From: Pedobacter cryotolerans
Lineage (GTDB): Bacteria > Bacteroidota > Bacteroidia > Sphingobacteriales > Sphingobacteriaceae
Direction: 5' to 3'
Assembly (NCBI RefSeq): GCF_005116475.1
Contig: NZ_SWBO01000008.1
Location: 119,450 to 183,449, forward strand
Length of the DNA: 64,000 nucleotides
Made by a program: the position numbers and the translations under genes. Below are positions 44,531 through 53,318 of the stretch, one piece after another. Below the pieces are notes generated by a model. The model was not told the origin of the DNA. It did no database searches and was given only the letters and a program-made list of their open reading frames with translations. Every line of letters starts with the position of its first letter. Position 1 is the first letter of the stretch.

Positions 44531-46468
44531 ATGAACACCTTTAAAAAACTGAATACTTTATTCCAGTACAGGTTTGGACCTGTACTTCTAGCGGTAATAT
44601 TGTTATGCACCGCTTCCCTGCTTACCAGGATTACGCTATTGGTCTATTCTTCTGCATCTTTTGAGTGGAGTTTTATCAATCTCTTAAAGGTATTTGTGAT
44701 TGGATTATTATATGATCTGGCAGCTGCATCCTATGCAATTATTCCCTTAGTTCTTTACCTGTGGATATTTCCATCCAGATGGTACGGTAAAAAACTGAAC
44801 AGGATTTTGCTGATTTCCTATTTTTTTGTTGTAATCATCACGCTCCTATTCAATGCGGTTTCAGAATGTATTTTCTGGGAAGAATTTTCGGTACGCTATA
44901 ACTTCATTGCGGTTGATTATCTGGTCTACACCACTGAAGTAATTGGAAACATTAGGCAGTCATATCCTGTCAACACGCTATTAACAATACTTGTTATTGT
45001 ATCGACATTGATAACATACTTATTGAGGGAAAAAGTATGGCAATCCACTACCATACCAATGCGTTTTACCAAACGTTCAAAGTTTCTGTTACTTTTTTTG
45101 ATTGCTCCGATTGCCACCTATTTTTTGGTCAGCCATAACTGGAAAAATCACAGCCGCAACCAATATGTAAACGAGCTTTCGGGCAATGGCATGTTCGATT
45201 TTGGCTTTGCATTCTGGCACAACCAATTGGATTATGACACCTTCTATAAGACTGTACCAATAAAAAAGGCATTGTCAATCATCAGAAAGAACCTTGAGTT
45301 TGTACCTGGTGATCAAAGAGACCGTAACACGATTAGAAATATCACATCAGATTCGGTAGAAAAAAGAATGAACGTGGTCATGATCAGTGTAGAAAGCCTG
45401 AGCGCAGAATTCTTGGGCAGTTATGGCAATATGCAGGGCATTACACCAAACCTGGATTCCCTTGCGAAAGAAGGACTTCTGTTTACCAATCTATATGCAT
45501 CGGGAACAAGAACCGTTCGAGGCCTGGAAGCATTATCACTCTGTATTCCACCAACACCAGGGCAGTCTATCCTTAAGCGGCAGGATAATAAAAATCTGTT
45601 TACATTGGGAAGTGTATTTAGATCGAAAGGCTATAACAGTAGATTTATTTATGGGGGTTACGGCTACTTTGATAACATGAATGAGTTTTTCTCACAGAAT
45701 GGTTATGAAGTGACAGATAGAAATGCATTGAGTGAGAAGGAAATCCATTATGAAAATACCTGGGGCGTAGCAGATGAAGATCTTTTTACGCTGTCGCTCA
45801 GGGAATTGGATAAAGATTATAAAAATGGAAAGCCTTTCTTTGCGCAGATCATGACAGTTTCCAACCATCGCCCCTACACCTATCCAGAGGGACGGATTGA
45901 CATCCCATCCCATACCGGGCGGGAAGGTGCGGTAAAATATACCGATTATGCAATTGGCAGATTTATCAGGGAAGCAAAACTTAAGCCTTGGTTTAAGAAC
46001 ACATTATTTGTAATCGTCGCAGATCACTGTGCATCAAGTGCGGGAAAGGTCGAACTGCCTGTGGACAAATATCATATCCCAATGATTATGTATGCTCCAA
46101 AACATATCAAACCGGGCAAATTTGAAAAACTTGTGGCGCAGATTGATATCGGCCCCTCAATACTCGGTTTGCTCAACTTCAGTTATCTAAGTAAATTCTT
46201 TGGGCAGGATGTTTTTAAGATGAAAGATGAGCAGCAACGGGCATTTATCAGCACCTATCAAAGCTTGGGTTACATCAAGAATAATAAACTTCTAATCTTA
46301 GATCCAAACAAGAAATTAAGCACATTTATCCCGAATTTTAAAACTGGAGCTTCGAAATCGATCCCTCCTGAACGTTGGCTAACGGATGAGGCAATTGCCA
46401 ATTACCAATTGGCTTCTTATTTGTATTCGAATGGAGGATATCAGATGATTTCTAATTCAACCAAATAA
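44531..46468 (+). CDS. LTA-synthase-type membrane sulfatase / phosphoglycerol or phosphoethanolamine transferase
   Basis: About 645 residues. Five N-terminal membrane helices (to about 185) and an extracellular alkaline-phosphatase-fold domain with the metal site MNVVMISVESLSAEFLG (about 280), the nucleophile Thr in SGTRTVRGLEAL (about 323), and IVADHCASSAG (about 500, Asp-His). Relatives transfer phosphoglycerol to teichoic acids in Gram-positives or modify outer-membrane glycans and lipid A in Gram-negatives. A Bacteroidota cell has no teichoic acid, so a periplasmic phospho-modification of lipid A or a glycan is more likely. The frame extends to 44420, but the ATG at 44531 leaves the HD gene's start free. 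Confidence 0.87.
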   Translation: MNTFKKLNTLFQYRFGPVLLAVILLCTASLLTRITLLVYSSASFEWSFINLLKVFVIGLLYDLAAASYAIIPLVLYLWIFPSRWYGKKLNRILLISYFFVVIITLLFNAVSECIFWEEFSVRYNFIAVDYLVYTTEVIGNIRQSYPVNTLLTILVIVSTLITYLLREKVWQSTTIPMRFTKRSKFLLLFLIAPIATYFLVSHNWKNHSRNQYVNELSGNGMFDFGFAFWHNQLDYDTFYKTVPIKKALSIIRKNLEFVPGDQRDRNTIRNITSDSVEKRMNVVMISVESLSAEFLGSYGNMQGITPNLDSLAKEGLLFTNLYASGTRTVRGLEALSLCIPPTPGQSILKRQDNKNLFTLGSVFRSKGYNSRFIYGGYGYFDNMNEFFSQNGYEVTDRNALSEKEIHYENTWGVADEDLFTLSLRELDKDYKNGKPFFAQIMTVSNHRPYTYPEGRIDIPSHTGREGAVKYTDYAIGRFIREAKLKPWFKNTLFVIVADHCASSAGKVELPVDKYHIPMIMYAPKHIKPGKFEKLVAQIDIGPSILGLLNFSYLSKFFGQDVFKMKDEQQRAFISTYQSLGYIKNNKLLILDPNKKLSTFIPNFKTGASKSIPPERWLTDEAIANYQLASYLYSNGGYQMISNSTK

Positions 46469-46517
46469 ATTTCGTAAATCAAGTAAATCAGTATAATAAA
46501 AAAACTTAAAATGTTAG

Positions 46518-46850
46518 TTACGTTGTTCTTGGAGCATATATTATAATACATACACCAATCAATGCTATGGCTGCTCCAATAATATCGTAGTTGTCAGGCT
46601 TAAAACCATCGACTTTCCAAGCCCATAATAGTGCCATAACAATGAATACTCCTCCATAGGCAGCATAAACCCTACCGAAATTTGCTGATTGCCATGTTGC
46701 TACAACTCCGTAAGCAATTAGTATAATTGCACCAATTAAACCAAACCACATTGGTTTATCTTCTTTTAACCAAAGCCAAATAAGATAACCACCACCTATT
46801 TCGCACAGTCCAGCCAGAACAAATATTAATAAAGACTTTATAATTTCCAT
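46518..46850 (-). CDS. YnfA family membrane protein (UPF0060)
   Basis: 110 residues, four membrane segments. It has the family marks [16 protein letters not shown] (about 15-30), [20 protein letters not shown] (about 59-78) and [16 protein letters not shown] (about 78-93). YnfA is related in size and topology to small multidrug-resistance pumps, and an efflux role has been reported for E. coli YnfA-type proteins. It probably acts as a dimer. It is transcribed opposite to the sulfatase and stands alone, 150 bases from the DUF932 stop. Confidence 0.9.
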   Translation of the reverse strand: MEIIKSLLIFVLAGLCEIGGGYLIWLWLKEDKPMWFGLIGAIILIAYGVVATWQSANFGRVYAAYGGVFIVMALLWAWKVDGFKPDNYDIIGAAIALIGVCIIIYAPRTT

Positions 46851-46948
46851 ATTTCAAATTTACTGATTTCGATTATTAAAGTTTGTTCAACATTTTATTA
46901 AAAAAATCACCTTTAAAAACATTCAAAGCACTTAAGGCGCCGGCATAA

Positions 46949-46985
46949 AAATGCCCTCTCCATTAAATTAATGAAGTGGGCATTT
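46949..46985 (-). terminator. Hairpin behind the DUF932 gene
   Basis: AAATGCCC and GGGCATTT (46949-46956, 46978-46985) enclose a nearly self-complementary inner part. Read on the minus strand it lies just past the DUF932 stop. Confidence 0.65.
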
Positions 46986-47000
46986 ATTTACTATTTCAGC

Positions 47001-48056
47001 TTAATTTAAAGCATCTACGCCATTTTTAGCAAAGCTACTACATAAATCAAATGCGGTTTGACTTCTTTGCAAACCAGTTCCGTACATGATGGATTTGAAT
47101 TTACTTTCATCGTCTTTATAATTTCTTACATTTTGAAAATAACCTGTCACCGCATTGTAAGCACCAAACACAGTTCCTTTTGTACTCACTTCCTGCTGGG
47201 TCGGACTTGTTAATGCATATTCCAAAACATTATTTACTATATTGGTATATGCACTTGAAAAATCATCTTGTTTATTGGTTTTAAGGTTGTTTAACATTTC
47301 TTTATTTGGAGCCATTGCCAACTGAACCAATCTTTTAACCTGCCTATCCGTAATCCTAACTTTTGACCAATGGTTAAAAACCTGTTCTAATTCGTTAGCC
47401 AATTGGTTAGTAATTCCTAAAAGTTGGTGCGCCTGTTTTAGCCTTTCCTGTGCGCTTGCGGTGTGACGTATCTTAATCGAATTAGTATGGTTCCTTAGCG
47501 CAGCATTTAAAGTATTTTGGCAACAAATTCTAACAGGGGTAAAAGATGCGGTAATACTACCAAAACCATCATGAGAGGAGGTAAGGAACAAATATTTTTC
47601 AATACAGTCCACCCTACCTACACGGATATATTCTGGTAGTTTTGCAGTAATAAAAATGCGCTCTCCTTTACCCAAAGCCCCTGCAGTTTCATATAAAGTC
47701 CCATCCTTTCCGCCAACGATACTATCAAAAAAGGCAAATGCATCTACATTTTGTACAATATTGTAATCCTTACCGACAATGCCTAAAACTTCGTTAGTAT
47801 CGGTTCTTACATTTGCATAAAAATTATCTACTTCGATATCAGGAATACTATTTGGTAATCCCTGTTGGTCGATGTATTCAGAAAAAGTAATCAAGCTTCT
47901 TTTTGCTACTAGATAATCTAGTCCTGCATGTTTTATCGCCTCTGCACTTGTTGGGTAATCGGTAATGATTTGTCCCAATCCATGCCAGGCTTTTTCTTTG
48001 ACCGAAAAAAAACTATGTTTTTCAGTCTTGCTATTATAATTTAGGTTGTGTGCCAT
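47001..48056 (-). CDS. DUF932 domain protein (phage/plasmid-like)
   Basis: 351 residues, DUF932/TIGR03299-type: AWHGLGQII near the N-terminus (about 28), GIVGKDYNIVQNVDAFAFFD (about 92), YIRVGRVDCIEKYLFLTSSHDGFGS, PVRICCQNTLNAAL (about 178) and the C-terminal NAVTGYFQNVRNYKDDESK. The family is found on plasmids, phages and ICEs and may act in DNA transfer or host adaptation; no activity is proved. It overlaps the 68-residue ORF upstream by 23 bases and is the last gene of a minus-strand unit that ends at the hairpin at 46949. Confidence 0.85.
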   Translation of the reverse strand: MAHNLNYNSKTEKHSFFSVKEKAWHGLGQIITDYPTSAEAIKHAGLDYLVAKRSLITFSEYIDQQGLPNSIPDIEVDNFYANVRTDTNEVLGIVGKDYNIVQNVDAFAFFDSIVGGKDGTLYETAGALGKGERIFITAKLPEYIRVGRVDCIEKYLFLTSSHDGFGSITASFTPVRICCQNTLNAALRNHTNSIKIRHTASAQERLKQAHQLLGITNQLANELEQVFNHWSKVRITDRQVKRLVQLAMAPNKEMLNNLKTNKQDDFSSAYTNIVNNVLEYALTSPTQQEVSTKGTVFGAYNAVTGYFQNVRNYKDDESKFKSIMYGTGLQRSQTAFDLCSSFAKNGVDALN

Positions 48057-48240
48057 GGTTGATATTTTTAATGTTCCGCACTCGTGATACCAAAATTTCG
48101 GTTTCTAGAATGTTAATATTTGCGGTATCGCTTAATGTTAACTTTGATTGGGTCTCTATCTCATGTACAATCTCACCCAAATTTGTATGGTCGGCATGAA
48201 CTGCCACCCGAACCATAATAAATATAGTTTCGTATCTCAT
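48034..48240 (-). CDS. Small ICE protein of unknown function (68 residues)
   Basis: Starts MRYETIFIMVRVAVHADHTN and ends NINHGTQPKL. It is soluble, mostly alpha/beta, with an acidic middle (IVHEIETQS). The ATG at 48240 is preferred over more upstream starts, because the upstream extension would run into the next gene. It overlaps DUF932 by 23 bases in another frame, which is a common coupling. I see a distant likeness to small conjugation-linked proteins but no family name I would defend. Confidence 0.6.
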   Translation of the reverse strand: MRYETIFIMVRVAVHADHTNLGEIVHEIETQSKLTLSDTANINILETEILVSRVRNIKNINHGTQPKL

Positions 48241-48301
48241 TTTTTTAAAATTTGATAAATGAATAAACGCCCCCTGCAAAATGCAAAGGGCGTAGTTGGG
48301 A

Positions 48302-48835
48302 TTAGGCAGGAATGAAAATCTCTCCCTCGATTTCAGCCAATTTGGCAACGCATAAAGCATTTACCCTGCTTGCTACTTCACGAATGATAAATGGGTTTTT
48401 GGTGGTAAACTCCCTACCCTTATCATCTTCAAGGGTAAGGGTACAGCCTTGAAAAAAGTTGGTATCTGTTTCGTCTGCATCATCTTTTTGCGCTACCTCA
48501 AAGGCTTCCAAGGTGTTTATTGTTTCCAATAATTTACCTCTCTGATTGATACGGCGGTTTAAGTCCAATGCCAATTTGATGGTTTTTTCTAAATTAAGGG
48601 CAGGTTTTTCATCTTTCAACTGTTCCTTGATTTCTATTTTGGTAGGTTCAACTTTTGGTGCTTCTGCTTCGGGTTTTACCTGTTCCACATTTTTTAAATC
48701 GATTGATTGTGCAATGTCCTTAACCTCTTCGGCTTTTGTCTCTACCTTATTTGCTGTACCATTGTTTACAGGTTGAGTAGTTTTAATTTCTGATTTTCCA
48801 TTTACGCCTGAACCGTTTAATTGTGCAGTTTTCAT
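48302..48835 (-). CDS. Low-complexity N-terminus ICE protein (177 residues)
   Basis: Starts MKTAQLNGSGVNGKSEIKT. The first about 95 residues are low in complexity, rich in K, E, P, Q, T and V. The C-terminal half (LEKTIKLALDLNRRINQRGKLLETINTLEAFEVAQ, DTNFFQGCTLTLEDDKGREF, FIIREVASRVNALC) looks folded. The frame is open up to 49036, but the part before 48835 lacks coding character. It lies in the same minus-strand group as DUF932. No known domain is recognised. Confidence 0.65.
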   Translation of the reverse strand: MKTAQLNGSGVNGKSEIKTTQPVNNGTANKVETKAEEVKDIAQSIDLKNVEQVKPEAEAPKVEPTKIEIKEQLKDEKPALNLEKTIKLALDLNRRINQRGKLLETINTLEAFEVAQKDDADETDTNFFQGCTLTLEDDKGREFTTKNPFIIREVASRVNALCVAKLAEIEGEIFIPA

Positions 48836-49434
48836 AACTTTTGATTTTAAATTTTTATTGATAATGATTTGAATAATTTCCCCTATTGGGGCAGTCCTGT
48901 TTAGGCGGTCGCTATTTGCTGTACCGCTTTGGGTGGGTGGGCTTCTGTCCTTTGTTGCTATCATGTGGCTATCTTTTTTATAAATCCAGTCGGCAGGGCC
49001 TCCTGGCTTTTTGTTAAACCACCGCTCCTGACACAAGCCCTTTGTAAGGCAAGGCTTTGCGAAAAAAAATACGCTCCGAGCGCAGCGAGAGAGGAAGATT
49101 TTTTTTCAGCAAACCCGTAGGGCCTGGCCTTGACGTCAAAGGGCTTGTTCAGAAATTTTGCAACAAAAAGCCTAGGTGGAATTTTTACCCTGATCTTTTT
49201 AAAAGTTTATGGAAGATGAATGCTGATATGAGGTATCAGAAAGCGCAACGGTGGCGAGGCACGAAGCCATTGTTGCATAAATGCGGAAAATCGGCTGAAG
49301 CGAGGTACGAGCAAAGCGGTTTTACCGCTGAGTTGTCATTTAATAAGAGATTTAAGAGCATAAAACCTGAAAAAAAATACAAAAAAAATGCCTGACCGTT
49401 TCCAGTCAGGCATTTACCAAAACAGCATTACTGT
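48836..49434. other. Gene-free region with strong secondary structure (candidate oriT or regulatory RNA)
   Basis: Contains three successive hairpin-forming elements. First, ACAAGCCCTTTG at 49033-49044 pairs with CAAAGGGCTTGT at 49137-49148; more inner pairing is possible (AAGGC...GCCTT, TTTGC...GCAAA, GAAAAAAAAT...ATTTTTTTTC). Second, CAACGGTGGC and GCCATTGTTG flank GAGGCACGAA at about 49246-49275. Third, an imperfect stem lies at about 49280-49326 around GAAGCGAGGTACGAGCAA. Open frames on the plus strand here (48929-49120, 49057-49395) have no coding look and are treated as noise. Confidence 0.6.
49379..49413 (-). terminator. Rho-independent terminator of the histone-like gene
   Basis: ATGCCTGAC (49388-49396) and GTCAGGCAT (49404-49412) form a 9-bp stem. 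On the minus strand it is followed by a T-run (the A-run 49379-49387 on plus). Confidence 0.88.
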
Positions 49435-49611
49435 TTATTTTTCGTTCTTTTTGGCGGTAACTTCGTTACGGATATCCTGTGCCAAAGCTTTTGTCTGCTG
49501 TAGCGCATTTCTTAACCTTGTTCCAGCTGCTTTATTATTCTTTTCAAAAAATGCAGTGGCATCTGCTTCTGCCGATGCAATCAGCGCCTTTAACTCTGTG
49601 AATTTTTCCAT
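49435..49611 (-). CDS. Histone H1-like small basic protein
   Basis: 58 residues, reading MEKFTELKALIASAEADATA at the start and then FFEKNNKAAGTRLRNALQQT, with a KK/NEK tail. The pattern 'MEKFxxLxxLIxxAxxDAxxFxxKxNKAAGTRxRxALQxxKxLAQxIRxEV' is that of the small Bacteroidota histone H1/Hc1-like proteins, which coat DNA. It was not listed on its own strand and is read here by direct translation of the minus strand. ICE-borne copies may help silence or compact the element. A terminator lies 22 bases past the stop. Confidence 0.85.
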   Translation of the reverse strand: MEKFTELKALIASAEADATAFFEKNNKAAGTRLRNALQQTKALAQDIRNEVTAKKNEK

Positions 49612-49710
49612 GCTATTTTAAATTAAGTTTTTATGGTTTTGAATTGCCTTTCAACAATTCCTTTATTTAAATCTATTAAATCTACAAGTACAAAAAACTA
49701 GGATATTAAA

Positions 49711-51357
49711 TTATCTCCTCACGCCTTGGCTCTCGCTCATTTCTTTTTCTTGACCTTTAGTGTTTTCCTGCTTACTTGAAGGTGCAGTCTCTTTCAAAAA
49801 CTGTTCCCTTTTTTCTGGTTTACCGTTCTCTGCGTACATGTTCAACTGGCTGTAACGCGGTACGGCTTCCAAAAACACCTTCACCTCCTGCCCTTCTTTT
49901 TCAACTGTTACAAGTGGTCTGTTGCCATTACGCAATGATGCTTCAAGCAGCACTCTTTTAGCAGGATCTTCCAACTCTTTGATATTGAACTTATCTAATA
50001 CTTTATTTATATCGAAACCATAGGATGGATCATGGTATTGGTTGATACTATAATTCTGAAAACGGTCTTTACCCTTATCAAAATCCAATTTAATCCATGC
50101 TTTATAAGTCTCCCCACCCATATTCATCATGTCATCACGATAAACCGAACGACCTTGTATCAAATTGGCCGCTTGTTCAGCTGTAAAGCCTTTACCACGC
50201 TCCAGCCAAATGGTCTGGGTTGCAGGGCTTGCATAATAGGTACGGTTGAACTCCTTTGCTACATAATTTACCTTACCATTTTCCATGCTGGCTACCATTA
50301 CTTTATTGGCCGCATCTTTCCCTACCGCAAGTTCACTGTTACCTTTCTGCTCCTTAAAGAAAGCAAGTGCATCGCTCACATTTTCATGTTTCTTAACGAT
50401 ATTTTTTCCTTCTTCATTTTTGGTAATGACCATATACTGCTGGCCTTCTTCCAATGGTTTGCCTTGGTTATGGCTAACGGTAAACTTATTGAAGTAATAA
50501 AAATCGGATTGTCCAGATTGCTTAAAATGAAGTGCAAGATCAACCTGCCCTTTAGTTGCGGCAACGCTATCATTAAGCGTAAATTCGGGAACATCTTTTC
50601 TCATGTTCTCTTCCATTTTCTCAATGAGCTTATCCTTGAAGCCTAAATTTTTCATCTCTTCTTTGAGATTTTCCAAATTGTTCAAATTCATAATAAATTG
50701 ATTTTTTGGGTTGTTCTGAAAAGCCATTTGACTAAGTTTTTCAAGTTCTTCCCTGTTATTAATCCTGTTTCCTGGCAGATTGATATGAATATGGATTGGA
50801 AAAAGAACCGAACGCTCATACCGTTCGTTCCAATTCAACCACTTGGGGCCCATGCTGCCTTCCATTGGTGTCCCTGTAAAATATTTTAACATCAGCGAGG
50901 TGCTTGTATTCTGCATCTCCGATCCCTTTGAATAATCTTTATCCATCAGTTTTTCGCCCATACGATAAAGCTCCTCCAATTGGAAAATTACTTTGTCCTG
51001 CTGATCATTATACATCATCCTATTGTCCAAAATGCTCTTTGTGTAGCCTGATTGCAGTTGTTTTAGCTCCTGTTCAATTATTACCGTATTTATCCCATCA
51101 TGTTCCAAATGATGGTAAGCCTTATAATTATCGGGCAACCAAATAGCGTAACTTGAGAGTGTTGGATGACCATAGGAGAAATTTAGATATGGTTCTATTG
51201 TTACCTCTTTTCCTTCAAATACCCTGGTTACTTCAATTGGCTCGCCTGTCCTGAAGGTTATTGTGTCCAAAATCTTTTGTTCCACACCTTGGTCATATAA
51301 TCCACTTGCCTTTAGTAAATCTACAATTGGCGCTATGCTATTTTCGTCCCGACGCAT
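49711..51357 (-). CDS. ICE protein with DUF3945-like C-terminal part
   Basis: 548 residues, soluble. The C-terminal third (about 395-525) shows the pattern LIQGRSVYRDDM...YKAWIKLDF...FQNYSINQYH...YGFDINKVLDKFNIKEL...NGNRPLVTVEKEGQEVKVFLEAVPRYSQLNMY. This strongly resembles the repeats of DUF3945 proteins common on Bacteroidota ICEs and plasmids. The first about 390 residues are not recognised. It comes right after TraM (4 bases) where many related elements have TraN; it does not look like TraN. No catalytic motif is visible. Confidence 0.7.
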   Translation of the reverse strand: MRRDENSIAPIVDLLKASGLYDQGVEQKILDTITFRTGEPIEVTRVFEGKEVTIEPYLNFSYGHPTLSSYAIWLPDNYKAYHHLEHDGINTVIIEQELKQLQSGYTKSILDNRMMYNDQQDKVIFQLEELYRMGEKLMDKDYSKGSEMQNTSTSLMLKYFTGTPMEGSMGPKWLNWNERYERSVLFPIHIHINLPGNRINNREELEKLSQMAFQNNPKNQFIMNLNNLENLKEEMKNLGFKDKLIEKMEENMRKDVPEFTLNDSVAATKGQVDLALHFKQSGQSDFYYFNKFTVSHNQGKPLEEGQQYMVITKNEEGKNIVKKHENVSDALAFFKEQKGNSELAVGKDAANKVMVASMENGKVNYVAKEFNRTYYASPATQTIWLERGKGFTAEQAANLIQGRSVYRDDMMNMGGETYKAWIKLDFDKGKDRFQNYSINQYHDPSYGFDINKVLDKFNIKELEDPAKRVLLEASLRNGNRPLVTVEKEGQEVKVFLEAVPRYSQLNMYAENGKPEKREQFLKETAPSSKQENTKGQEKEMSESQGVRR

Positions 51358-51361
51358 GGTC

Positions 51362-52414
51362 TTATTTTCTATTGATGCGGATGAGTATCGGATAATCAGC
51401 TTTGAGCTTGACCCTTATTTTCTTTAATTTTTTGCTGAAGAGGGATTTTGCGGCATCAATCCCAGCTCCAGCGGCTTGAATACCTAGGGACTGATCCATG
51501 GAAAGAAACTGCATACTTCGCACTGCATCATCTGCACCACCATTGACTGCTCCAGTCAATTCAGCTTCCGGTGCAGGAATACCAGGCATTCCATCCAGAC
51601 TATACACTGTCAGATCAACAGGGACAATAGAAGTTCCGAGTCTGATATTTTTGATTTGAAGCAACAAGCGTTGATTGGTAATGTTGCAGGTTCCAAACAA
51701 AAAATGTCCTTTTGGAATTAACTGACCATTCAGCCGAACGCTGTCACTCAATCGTAACTTAACCGTTGCTCCTTGTACCACCTTTTGATTTTCTACAATT
51801 GTTGCTGGTACAGCCCTAAACTGACTGTCCCTAGTCAAAGTTTGCTGTTCTTTTGAACGAGCGATTTCAGGGTTCTGAATAGCAATAATCTTATCCATCA
51901 TTCCGCTCAATTGTGCCATTTCGGGGTCTTCTTCTTTTCCAGACTGCATGGTTTTCATCAAGGCTTCCAACCTGTCCACATCATTTTTAATGGATATTTC
52001 CTGTCTTCCCTTTGGCTGAGTATTAGGATTTGAAAGTTGCTCTTCTGGCCGGTTAAGCTCTTTGTTCAAATCTTGCAACTTTTGATTAATGGCATCAGTT
52101 CTTATATCATGCTCGTCCCCATTTCTTGATAAACGGGCATTAATCCTATTCAAGCTACTATCCCCTCCAATTTCTTTAATGTAAGAGCTGTCCGTATCAG
52201 ACTGCTTATAAAAACCCATTTTATCAGTTGGCTCTTCCTTTTTGAAAGCTGCATCTGGCAGGTCGGCATTGATTTCCCGATGACCTTTTTGAAGATCTGC
52301 ATCGCTACCTTTGCCCCCGCCCATGGCATAAAAGGCCAGTGCCAAAAATGGGATGATAAGTAACGGAATGATGAGTAGCTGTTTCCGTTTGTCCTTTTTG
52401 TTGATTGTTTCCAT
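51362..52414 (-). CDS. traM: Conjugative transposon protein TraM
   Basis: 350 residues. A short cytoplasmic N-terminus (KKDKRKQLL), one membrane helix (about 12-31, IIPLLIIPFLALAFYAMGGG), a long periplasmic linker with coiled-coil type sequence (to about 170), and a conserved C-terminal domain (VPATIVENQKVVQGATVKLRLSD, LIPKGHFLFGTCNITNQRL, YSLDGMPGIPAPE). This is the TraM architecture of CTnDOT-like systems; it is VirB10-like and spans the periplasm in the mating channel. It lies between the TraL-like gene and the DUF3945-like gene. Confidence 0.9.
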   Translation of the reverse strand: METINKKDKRKQLLIIPLLIIPFLALAFYAMGGGKGSDADLQKGHREINADLPDAAFKKEEPTDKMGFYKQSDTDSSYIKEIGGDSSLNRINARLSRNGDEHDIRTDAINQKLQDLNKELNRPEEQLSNPNTQPKGRQEISIKNDVDRLEALMKTMQSGKEEDPEMAQLSGMMDKIIAIQNPEIARSKEQQTLTRDSQFRAVPATIVENQKVVQGATVKLRLSDSVRLNGQLIPKGHFLFGTCNITNQRLLLQIKNIRLGTSIVPVDLTVYSLDGMPGIPAPEAELTGAVNGGADDAVRSMQFLSMDQSLGIQAAGAGIDAAKSLFSKKLKKIRVKLKADYPILIRINRK

Positions 52415-52452
52415 AATCTTATTTTTAAATGATTTTTCTGAATTTGATTAAA

Positions 52453-52668
52453 TCAGCCTAGCGCCCTAATGAGCAGGAATATGCAATAGCTCCCAAAAGC
52501 TGTACAAAAACCTATCAGTATGGCCATCCATAACTTGCCAGAAATGTTCTTGGTTTTTCTGTTCAGATAAATGGCTAATATCCTTTGCCTATCGATAATC
52601 TTTTGGGCAATTTTCTCGGCGATCGCATCGCCACCAATTGATGTACTGTTTTTCCTAAAGAGTTTCAT
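52453..52668 (-). CDS. TraL-like small membrane protein
   Basis: 71 residues. A charged N-terminal part (KLFRKNSTSIGGDAIAEKIAQKI) and one C-terminal membrane segment (WMAILIGFCTAFGSYCIFLLI). Its place between TraK (4 bases upstream) and TraM (39 bases downstream) is the place of TraL in CTnDOT. The sequence is too short for a firm family call. Confidence 0.65.
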   Translation of the reverse strand: MKLFRKNSTSIGGDAIAEKIAQKIIDRQRILAIYLNRKTKNISGKLWMAILIGFCTAFGSYCIFLLIRALG

Positions 52669-52672
52669 ACGT

Positions 52673-53287
52673 TTAGGGCTTTAAGGGTAAGTCGCTATTC
52701 TCCAGAGTTTCCCAGCGTTGTATCAAAAAACCATGAGGATTATTATCACTGCGTCCAACATTTCTCAAATACCCTTGTGTAACCAGTTTTCTATTTACCG
52801 TGGCACTTGAACGGATGAGCTGTTGGGTGGCATAGCATCGGAAATAATAGGGGTATTGCTCAATATCAAGTTGAACACTATCAATCGTTATTTCCTGTGA
52901 GATATTGGCAGAGATCAGGTTGCTGTAAAAACCCTGTTCCTTCAGATTATCGTAACTTTTCTTTGCGCTCTGGTCTGATAGTTCCAGAGCTTTGCTGATG
53001 TTGCGCTGGATGACCTTTTCATCAGGATCAAGGGTAAAAAAGTAGTGATGGAACATCTTTACGTGATCCCTGATCTCTACAGGCAGGTTGCTTTTTCGTT
53101 CGGTACTAAAAGCTTCTATGGCTTTTCCGTTAGCAAGAATGTAAACCTTTGCCTGTGCATTACCAACCATTTCATAGCTTTTGTAAATGGCAAATCCGGA
53201 TATGAATATGCAGGCAATGATTAGAAAGAGACTGAACCTTTTAATGTGCCTAAATGCGGTATCTATATTTCTTAGTTGACTGAACAT
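52673..53287 (-). CDS. traK: Conjugative transposon protein TraK
   Basis: 204 residues. It begins MFSQLRNIDTAFRHIKRFSL, followed by a membrane helix (about 20-38) and a soluble periplasmic domain with VEIRDHVKMFHHYFFTLDPDEKVIQRNI and a C-terminal LIQRWETLENSDL. TraK is a VirB8-like core component of the mating apparatus in Bacteroidota. The conserved phrase 'RDHVxxFHxxFFxLxPDxxxI' is typical. It lies downstream of TraJ with 31 bases between. Confidence 0.92.
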   Translation of the reverse strand: MFSQLRNIDTAFRHIKRFSLFLIIACIFISGFAIYKSYEMVGNAQAKVYILANGKAIEAFSTERKSNLPVEIRDHVKMFHHYFFTLDPDEKVIQRNISKALELSDQSAKKSYDNLKEQGFYSNLISANISQEITIDSVQLDIEQYPYYFRCYATQQLIRSSATVNRKLVTQGYLRNVGRSDNNPHGFLIQRWETLENSDLPLKP

Positions 53288-53318
53288 GGGTAAATAGATT
53301 AGGTGTTATTATTGATAA

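Noticed and set aside
48929..49395. Two overlapping plus-strand open frames (63 and 112 codons)
   Set aside because: They read through the hairpin region; composition is unlike a protein (repeated K, S, R, F runs) and they are better explained by RNA/DNA structure.
49388..49621. 77-codon plus-strand open frame
   Set aside because: It is the antisense shadow of the histone H1-like gene at 49435-49611, which has a clear family match.
50032..50646. 204-codon plus-strand open frame opposite the DUF3945-like gene
   Set aside because: Antisense shadow of a well-supported tra-region gene; rich in F, L, I, C as such shadows are.
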